DNA of 14,216 nucleotides from Cruorifilaria tuberocauda (taxonomy: Eukaryota > Nematoda > Chromadorea > Rhabditida > Onchocercidae). Of the stretch, positions 8,688 through 14,216 are shown one piece after another (the first letter of the stretch is position 1; every line of letters starts with the position of its first letter). The stretch spans positions 1 to 14,216 of the forward strand of contig JABVXU010000947.1 of NCBI GenBank assembly GCA_013365365.1. The letters are read 5' to 3'. Under the pieces are notes generated by a model. It was not told the origin of the DNA. It made no database searches and saw nothing but the letters and a program-made list of their open reading frames with translations. The translations under genes were made by a program, and so were the position numbers.

Positions 8688-8843
8688 AAAGAAACACGTA
8701 AACCTTTAGCGGCCTGCTTTTTCCATCGTTCTTTATTCTCATGCATGAATTCCAACCATGGAGTGGGTATTTCCAATTTTCCAGCGCGATTTAAAGGTAA
8801 ACAACGGAATAAATTGTTTGTTTCATTGTTACTTGTGTTTTCT
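8684..8843 (-). other. PDE1 C-terminal exon 12
   Basis: The acceptor CTTCAG at 8844-8849 joins exon 11 (donor AC|GTTTGT) in phase 2 and opens 52 residues plus TAA. The segment is hydrophilic and Asn-rich at first, then ends in PTPWLEFMHENKERWKKQAA, which matches the conserved W-x(5,6)-ENKERWK C-terminal helix of PDE1 proteins. The protein stops soon after (KGLRVSF) and lacks the long acidic tail of mammalian PDE1A and PDE1C. No AATAAA is close to the stop; an AATAAA-like motif on the minus strand occurs near 8105-8115, more than 500 nt downstream. Confidence 0.85.
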
Positions 8844-11800
8844 CTGAAGGAAGAAAGAAGTCAGTTATTGCTCTTTTTGTATAAAGTACGAATAAAATTT
8901 AACGTGAAACAGTTAACGTAATTTAACTTAATATGTAATGAAAATTGAAATATTTTGCTGAGATTTCATGTGCAGAAAGGAAAAATAAGTTCGAAAACTT
9001 TGGCTATGCACTAAATTATAAAGAAAATTTATAATTATTATGAAGAAATAAAAACAATTCAATCAAATATTCAATTTCGCCATTTGTTAAAAGCTTAGCC
9101 GTCATATTTGAATGGAAATTCTTTTTTTAATTTTTACAGTAATTACTTTTTAAACCTTTTCTTTAATAGATATATAAGAATGGAACAAACGTTTCTGATT
9201 CTTGGGTGATCTCGATATTTGGTAATTGCGCATTGGAACTCTCAGGTGACAAGAAGGTATTTGATGATTGTAATGGTACCAGTGGTTCAATGATTCTTGT
9301 CAACATCTCTTCACAAATAGTCATCGTTGGTTCAACAATAAAATCAATAAATCCTGTCAATTTAAGGAAAAAAGATTTTTATTGACAATTTTCCTAATAT
9401 TTCATTGAATGTAAAATCTGCTAAATAGTCTTTTGCATAAGAAAGTTGAATAAAGTCTTAATGGTAAAATATTCCAGCAGAAGTGGGGATTACTGACAAT
9501 TGCTGATTATATTGAGAATAAAGATTATTGTTTTTCATTTCCATGAAGTTTATTTCTTATTATTCATAGATTTTGGTATGCTAAAGTACCCTCAAGCCCG
9601 TTTAAAAATGTGAGAGAAGTATTTTGTAGTATTTTGTTTTTGTTTATTATTATCAAGTAAATTAGAAAAGGCAAAATTTCAAATATTAACCAATTTGTGA
9701 ATCAGCGACATGTACAGTATTTCTATCGCAAAGAGGAGAGCATGGTAGGCCCATACTGGCTTCAAGATCACCTTGGCGAAAAAATTCTTCAAGAACACCT
9801 GCAGTCCATCGGGTATGTAATTCCCACGGTTTTGAGGCATGTGATATATCACAAGCATGCACAATGAGGCAAACGGCTTTGGTTTTATCAATACTAAAAA
9901 AGACCAGTTTTAAATAACTTCTATGATATACACTTCCCTTAGTAACAATTTAGGTTAAATTTTGAACTCTACTAGGACCATAAAGTTGAAGTAATGATGT
10001 AAATGAACTTTTCTCACCCTTCAGGAGATGATAACATCGCTCTCATAGTTTTAATTTGCGCAAAATGGCTCGACATATCTGTTGCGAGTACGATTTCAAT
10101 CAATAAATTGCGTAACTCTCTGAAAATTTTCAAGTAAAATGGAATTTCATATGGATGACAATCACTTTTAGATTATCTTTCAGGATGTACGTGTTTGTGT
10201 GCGTGTGTGCATGCGTATGTTAAAAAAGACTTTACCTGAATTCTTCCCTGCTTAACCTTTTAAAGATATTTTTGTCGTCTTCTTTCAGCAAGCGAAAAGA
10301 CGCACTAACATGATGATTTTCCAGTACATTCCGGTCGTTGTACAGCAATGCATAATGAGACCTCAAAGATTCTTTTAATTCAGTCTCCATCTTCTTTGCT
10401 AGGATCATTAATTCAAAGCCAGATGACAATGACAAGCGACTGCATCCATCAATAATTTATTAAATACCTCCACTCAACTCGTTTTAATGGACTACACACA
10501 GAGGAGTGTTCATATATCGCTATGCAGCAGCTAATTAATCCTTTAATACTCCTCCCATTACTGGTTGACCCATACTTTCATGAATTTTCACGTTGTATAG
10601 AGCAGTTAGAAAATTGAAATTTGATCAGTCTTAATTTAGGGCAACTGAGCTGGTTTTTTCCGAAGTTTCGAATTCACATATTTCGTTGCTCATTTCATCA
10701 TCTTCCTAATATGTGACTATATCCTTATTTGAACCAGAACTAATTTTCAACCCTCTCATGGAAAATTTGAAACTCCTGAAGAAGTTATTTTCAACTTTTA
10801 CAACCTTCCTTTCATATGTCCTAAAAAACCTTGAAAGTTAAAGGTCGATTGCATAAGTTATATGCATTTTTAAAAAATAAATTGATGTTTTGGATACTGA
10901 AAAGTCTATTAGCGCCAATACACTAAAATTTCAAATAAAAATGATAAAATGGGAAGCTAAATTAGCTTATATTAGATTTCGTAAACAAACAAGCAAATAA
11001 GTAAAACGAACCCAGCTTGTATATGAAAATTGTTTGTATGACCTGTGTGCTGGTAATCATGTATCATTGCACCAAATATAACTGCCAATACGTCAAGATC
11101 TGATAGGCTTGTCTGTAACTCATCCCAATCTGATTTAAACATCGAACACAACAATATTTAACTTTTTTTGCTTTAATTCGTCAATTGTAAAATGGCCGAA
11201 AAATTAAAGTTTGTCTGCAGAAAACTTAAAAATTATATTAGTGCAAAATGTTAAAACCCTGAGTGGTATCATGGATGGAAAAGAGAAAGCATACAGCAAA
11301 ACCAGTCTGTGATAACATGAAATGTGATGAGGCAGTTACATCAGCAGCATGGACAATATTGTGATATGGATTGTTATGCTTACTGTACCCGACTTCCAAG
11401 GCTCCAATGTAATTTTCGAGTGTTTGCACTGGGATCTGTCATGTGACAATTATCATTATAAAATTAATATAATCTTTTCAAATCTGTATGTTAGAAATTT
11501 CTTTTCATTTTGAAAATTTGTATTAAGTTGTTGAAACTGAACTAGGAAACCTTGTAGCGATCAAAGAAACGATATCGATTGAACAATTCTAGGCCAACAT
11601 ATTTCAACGCATGTCCTTCTGATACTTCGTTCAATCGAAAGCAATCAAATGACCAGCTATTCAAATTCTGCAGGTTTCTTTTTTTCATTTCACTTCAAAA
11701 TTTGATAATTTTTTACGAATTTTGTATGAAAATACCGAAATATTTCTATTTTAGTTTCCATTTGGACATACAACAATATTTATTTGGACCATAAAGTTAT

Positions 11801-12837
11801 TGCAAACTCATCTATCATTTATCTTAATTTTAGTTTGTTTATCATTGCTATAATTGAGGAATGATGTGAGTTTGAAAATTTTATTAAGGAAATCTCTTTA
11901 TTTTCAATTTTTTTAAACAATGATAAATTCAAAAAAGAAACAAAGCAAGACCTTCATCAACGTAACGATTTCTGGCGGTATTGAAATGAGAAGCAATTGT
12001 GATTTTCTAAACATTCTGGAAAGAATGAATGAATTTGCATATATCGTTGAAATGCACTGTCTACTTAAATAGTTATTGACAAATTAGATTTGCAATGTAG
12101 AAGAGATGCTTACTTGTCGAAGAAAATTCCTGTCAGTATGGCATTAGCTACAGATTTAAGTTTCGGTTTTTCACGCTTTGAATGGATCGATTGCTTTGTA
12201 AATGTTGCTGTAAGCCATTCTCGTACTTCATCGGAGACAACTTCTGGTTTAACATCTGCCAAATCATCTTCTTCATCACAGATGCGCCTGCAAACCAAAT
12301 AAAAGTAATATGTGTTTTTTATTTCTTTTGATTCCTTTGATTTGTTTAGCTTTTTTTGATTGATTGGGCTGAATGCGCAAAAATAAATGTTCCGTCATAT
12401 TTTTATCACAATTTTATTAATGCCTAGTAACAGACATCATTAATTAAATGTTTAAACCAAGGTTGGCCTAAGAATTTGATTACCTGATTTCATTCGTATA
12501 CTCAGTTTCCAAGAGCAGAGCCGCATATTCGAGATTCTTTTTGAGATCATCCATCGAAAGTTGACCGTTATTAAGTTGATGTAATACATATCGCAGTCTG
12601 AAATCTTGTTCATTTCAGCAGTATGTAATCGAACAATTTACAGTAATAAAACAAAAAGTTCAATAACAATTTACAGTAATAAAACAAAAAGTTCAATAAA
12701 AGATTGAAAGATAGCATAAAAATAAAAAACGAATTTTAAAAGGAAAAATTAAATTAAATTAAATGATTTGGCTTTACTCACCGGCAGGCGTGCTTCCGTA
12801 TTACGAGATGATGAGATCCGTAGGAATCGCTAAGCAT
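8684..12837 (-). CDS. pde-1: Calcium/calmodulin-dependent 3',5'-cyclic nucleotide phosphodiesterase, PDE1 family (12 coding exons)
   Basis: PDE1 enzymes hydrolyse cAMP and cGMP to 5'-nucleotides when Ca2+/calmodulin binds the N-terminal region. Coding exons in transcript order are 12782-12837, 12484-12597, 12114-12287, 11952-12015, 11551-11667, 11295-11435, 11012-11112, 10236-10361, 10018-10119, 9691-9893, 9191-9353 and 8684-8843. They sum to 1521 nt, giving 506 residues and TAA at 8684-8686, close to the usual length for the family. Every junction has GT-AG ends and matching phase, and each join rebuilds a conserved block without gaps. All catalytic residues are present: H200 and H204 (YHNIVH), H240, D241 and H244 (HDYQHTG), D347 (ACDISH), and purine-binding Q398 (ADSQIGFIDFI). 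The start is the first ATG in frame ahead of the calmodulin-binding region; alternative upstream first exons are possible. The exon chain and family are seen in the sequence; the symbol is by homology. Confidence 0.93.
10183..10220 (+). repeat. GT-rich simple sequence in a pde-1 intron
   Basis: An imperfect GT/GC run (TGTTTGTGTGCGTGTGTGC and flanks) in the intron between exons 8 and 9, beginning within about 20 nt of the exon 8 donor on the minus strand, where it is an AC-rich tract. Confidence 0.65.
10362..11011. other. pde-1 intron 7 (longest in the gene)
   Basis: This 650-nt intron (donor GG|GTTCGT, acceptor TTTGAG) has no exon that would fit between FHIQAG and SHYALLYNDR. A short plus-strand frame near 10758-10841 looks like chance. 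The minus-strand frame continuing upstream of exon 8 to 10435 is not needed for the protein. Confidence 0.6.
11952..12837 (-). other. PDE1 regulatory N-terminal block (exons 1-4)
   Basis: Exons 1-4 encode residues 1-136. Residues about 10-28 are basic and amphipathic (IRKHACRLRYVLHQL) where mammalian PDE1 binds calmodulin. They are followed by a DLKKNLEYAALLLE segment and an acidic CDEEDDLADV run leading into EVREWLTATFTK, the start of the PDE1_N domain. Exon 4 (11952-12015) is a 64-nt mini-exon. It has a TTTCCAG acceptor and an AAG|GTCTTG donor, and it supplies residues MFRKSQ to VTLMK linking GIFFD to the WSFD block. Without it the two flanking exons do not join in phase, which is good evidence that it is real. 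The domain role comes from family knowledge, and calmodulin binding by this protein is inferred. Confidence 0.82.
12632..12697. repeat. Exact 33-bp tandem duplication in pde-1 intron 1
   Basis: The 33-bp unit at 12632-12664, beginning AACAATTTACAGTAATAAAA, is repeated without a mismatch at 12665-12697. The perfect match points to a recent slippage or duplication event, or an assembly artefact. On the minus strand the unit contains no splice consensus, so an effect on splicing is not evident. Confidence 0.9.
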
Positions 12838-12907
12838 TATGCAAAACGCACTTATTATGGAAAATATGAAAAGAATTCAAATTCAATATTTAATTGTCAA
12901 ATTTTGG

Positions 12908-12941
12908 TCAATTTTCCATGCAAATTTTCTGATGAAAGAAA
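12908..12941 (-). promoter_or_regulatory. Possible spliced-leader acceptor and 5' UTR with a tiny uORF ahead of pde-1
   Basis: On the minus strand TTTCTTTCATCAG (12929-12941) is a strong nematode-type 3' splice signal, 91 nt upstream of the pde-1 start at 12835-12837. No obvious upstream coding exon joins it, so trans-splicing of a spliced leader is plausible; an ordinary intron in the 5' UTR is the alternative. The resulting leader holds a three-codon upstream ORF (ATG-GAA-AAT-TGA, 12908-12919), which could lower translation. The motifs are seen; the function is inferred. Confidence 0.4.
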
Positions 12942-14216
12942 GGACGATGGTTTCATGAAGAAATATGTCTATTGGAATGCATAATTTGAATTTCAGTTAT
13001 GAAATAAATAAGTGATAATTATGGTTATTTCAATTGTTAAGAATAATCAAAGAAAAGAATTTGAAATATGAAATATGCTATGAAACTTTCCTTCTGTTAA
13101 TTATCGGACAAAAAAGTGAACGTAGATGATACAAGGATAGCACCTAATTGATAATTTATTTGATGAAGTCAATCTCCATGACTACAACCATCAATGATAT
13201 CTTTTTAGTTTATGCTTTTAGATAAATTAATTGACTAATGCCATCAAATATAACATCCGTATAACTGTGATATTCCACTCCAAGTATGAATTTCGTTTTG
13301 AGTTTAAAAATCAATCGATATTTTATAGAACAGACCAAATGGATAGAAGAGAAATGTTTTCAGTTGAATGGGATTATCGTGATAGCTGAATTAAATGTAT
13401 TTCTATAGCAATGACAACAACCACAGCAATCATGATAATGTATTGAAAATTGTGTAACAGAGGCTTCAAATGAAAACATATAGTGAAAGTAATTTCCGCC
13501 GGTTTGATTAATAAGTTAAAAGTAAGACTGCACAAGTTAAGAATAACATGCAAAGAAGTGAGAAAGAAAGTATTGTGAATATTATTAGTTCGAGAATAGG
13601 CGTTTTATAATGATATTAAAAGAAAAGCAGAAATTAACTAAAAATATATTCCAATGCAGAAACGAAATGAAAGTACTGATGTTTATCGGTTGCTGCGAAA
13701 GGGAATTAGCACTGGAAATTGATTTACAGGCAGTTTTGCAGATATGCAGTAGTAGTTGATATAGACGATAAAATATTTTCCAATTTCAAGGGACCAAAGT
13801 AAGAAATGAGAAAAAATTATGCAAATATTTCAGTACACTTCCAAACCCTCTTTCTCTCACTTTCTACCATTCAACAATTCTATTTCTTAACACAGCTCAG
13901 AAATTCAAAAAATATCTATTCGGCTAACTTCTGAAAATGATTGATGAAAATGATTGAACGTAAGTGGGTGTCTTTACCTCTTAATAAATGGCCAAGTTCA
14001 CTTGATGGACAGAATTTCGAAACAATGCACAGAATAACTTTACATTTAAACTGTTAAGCAATAAATAATTAATTATCGATCACCAAATTTTCCAAAAGAG
14101 ACAAATGTATTTATTGTATGTTTTTTTCAACGACACAACAATTCTTTTTGAGTCAAACATGTAACGAATTAATTTTATGATTTTATCAACGATAAATTCT
14201 TTCACATTTAAGCTTT
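12942..14216. other. Region upstream of pde-1
   Basis: About 1.3 kb with no gene I can support; it should contain the pde-1 promoter and possibly alternative first exons. On the minus strand AATCAATTTCCAG near 13716-13728 is a good acceptor followed by an open but ATG-less frame. On the plus strand a 30-codon frame starts at the ATG in AAATGAAAGTACTG (about 13669). Neither is convincing. A CT-rich run lies near 13845-13870. Confidence 0.45.

Larger units (their letters stand above)
9191..11667 (-). other. PDE1 catalytic domain block (exons 5-11)
   Basis: Exons 5-11 encode residues 137-454. In order they carry WSFDCFRLNE and the helical linker (exon 5); ALEVGYSKHNNPYHN and VHAADV (exon 6); IHDYQHTGHTNNFHIQ (exon 7); ALLYNDRNVLENHHVS (exon 8); LIEIVLATDMSSHF (exon 9); ACDISH, EEFFRQGDLEASMGLP and SPLCDR (exon 10); and FIDFIVEPT (exon 11). 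Two boundaries were chosen by fit to the family. The exon 6 donor is GCT|GTATGC, joined to TTACAG|ACAAGC at exon 7. The exon 8 acceptor is TTTGAG at 10362-10363, so that FHIQAG runs straight into SHYALLYNDR with no insertion. The longer open frame upstream of 10361 is therefore read as intron. Confidence 0.88.

Noticed and set aside
9679..9891. Minus-strand 70-codon frame with ATG
   Set aside because: It is in the wrong frame of pde-1 exon 10; the correct frame encodes ACDISH and SPLCDR.
11579..11794. Plus-strand 71-codon frame
   Set aside because: It is the shadow of pde-1 exon 5 (11551-11667) continued into AT-rich intron.
12110..12302. Overlapping plus- and minus-strand frames of 70 and 62 codons
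   Set aside because: The minus frame is pde-1 exon 3, fixed by in-phase splice joins to both neighbours. The plus frame is its shadow.
8684..12837. pde-1 and the two phosphatases as one operon
   Set aside because: Gaps of about 3.6 kb and 2.5 kb between genes are much larger than typical nematode operon spacing.
12763..12984. Plus-strand 73-codon frame
   Set aside because: It is antisense to pde-1 exon 1 and its 5' UTR. The minus strand has the strong GTGAGT donor and the conserved continuation.
13669..13761. Plus-strand 30-codon frame after an ATGCAG acceptor-like site, and an open minus-strand frame over the same bases
   Set aside because: Both strands are open over a short span, there is no recognisable product, and neither joins in phase to pde-1 exon 1.
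1..14216. tRNA, rRNA, CRISPR, bacterial promoter or riboswitch features
   Set aside because: No cloverleaf, array or bacterial gene organisation was seen. The genes are spliced animal genes.

Overview
The window is nuclear DNA from a small, AT-rich, intron-bearing animal genome, most likely a nematode and perhaps a filarial or other clade III worm. The protein sequences are worm-like, introns of about 65-650 nt sit between short exons, 3' splice sites follow TTTNCAG, and TTTTCAG/TTTCATCAG-type acceptors stand just ahead of start codons, as at spliced-leader trans-splice sites. I cannot name the species.

All firmly supported genes are on the minus strand, so they read from high to low coordinates. 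From 12837 down to 8684 lies a complete calcium/calmodulin-dependent cyclic-nucleotide phosphodiesterase (PDE1 type; C. elegans counterpart pde-1). I assembled it by hand into 12 coding exons (1521 nt, 506 aa) whose splice phases all agree. About 3.6 kb downstream, 5113 to 2939 holds a four-exon atypical dual-specificity phosphatase (DUSP14/18/21-like, 204 aa) with an intact HCxxGxxRS P-loop and a hydrophobic C-terminus that looks like a tail anchor. A further 2.5 kb downstream, 431 to below position 1, is a second copy of the same phosphatase. Only its first two exons are in the window. It has an in-frame stop, a GC instead of GT donor and a four-residue deletion, so it looks like a decaying tandem duplicate.

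The rest is intergenic and intronic sequence. It holds a few small open frames that look more coding-like than their surroundings (plus strand 1103-1378, 3939-4230, 7220-7363 and 8349-8687; minus strand 6980-7087), an exact 33-bp tandem duplication in PDE1 intron 1, a perfect 10-bp-stem inverted repeat at 5417-5451, and a degenerate minisatellite near 7500-7565. No tRNA, rRNA, CRISPR array or recognisable transposon was found.

Functionally, PDE1 hydrolyses cAMP/cGMP under Ca2+/calmodulin control and the DUSP dephosphorylates phosphoproteins, possibly at an organelle membrane. Both are signalling terminators, but the spacing is too wide for a typical nematode operon and I see no direct link between them. 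I found no wholly new system. The most interesting items are the tail-anchored phosphatase with its dying tandem copy, and the small candidate genes.
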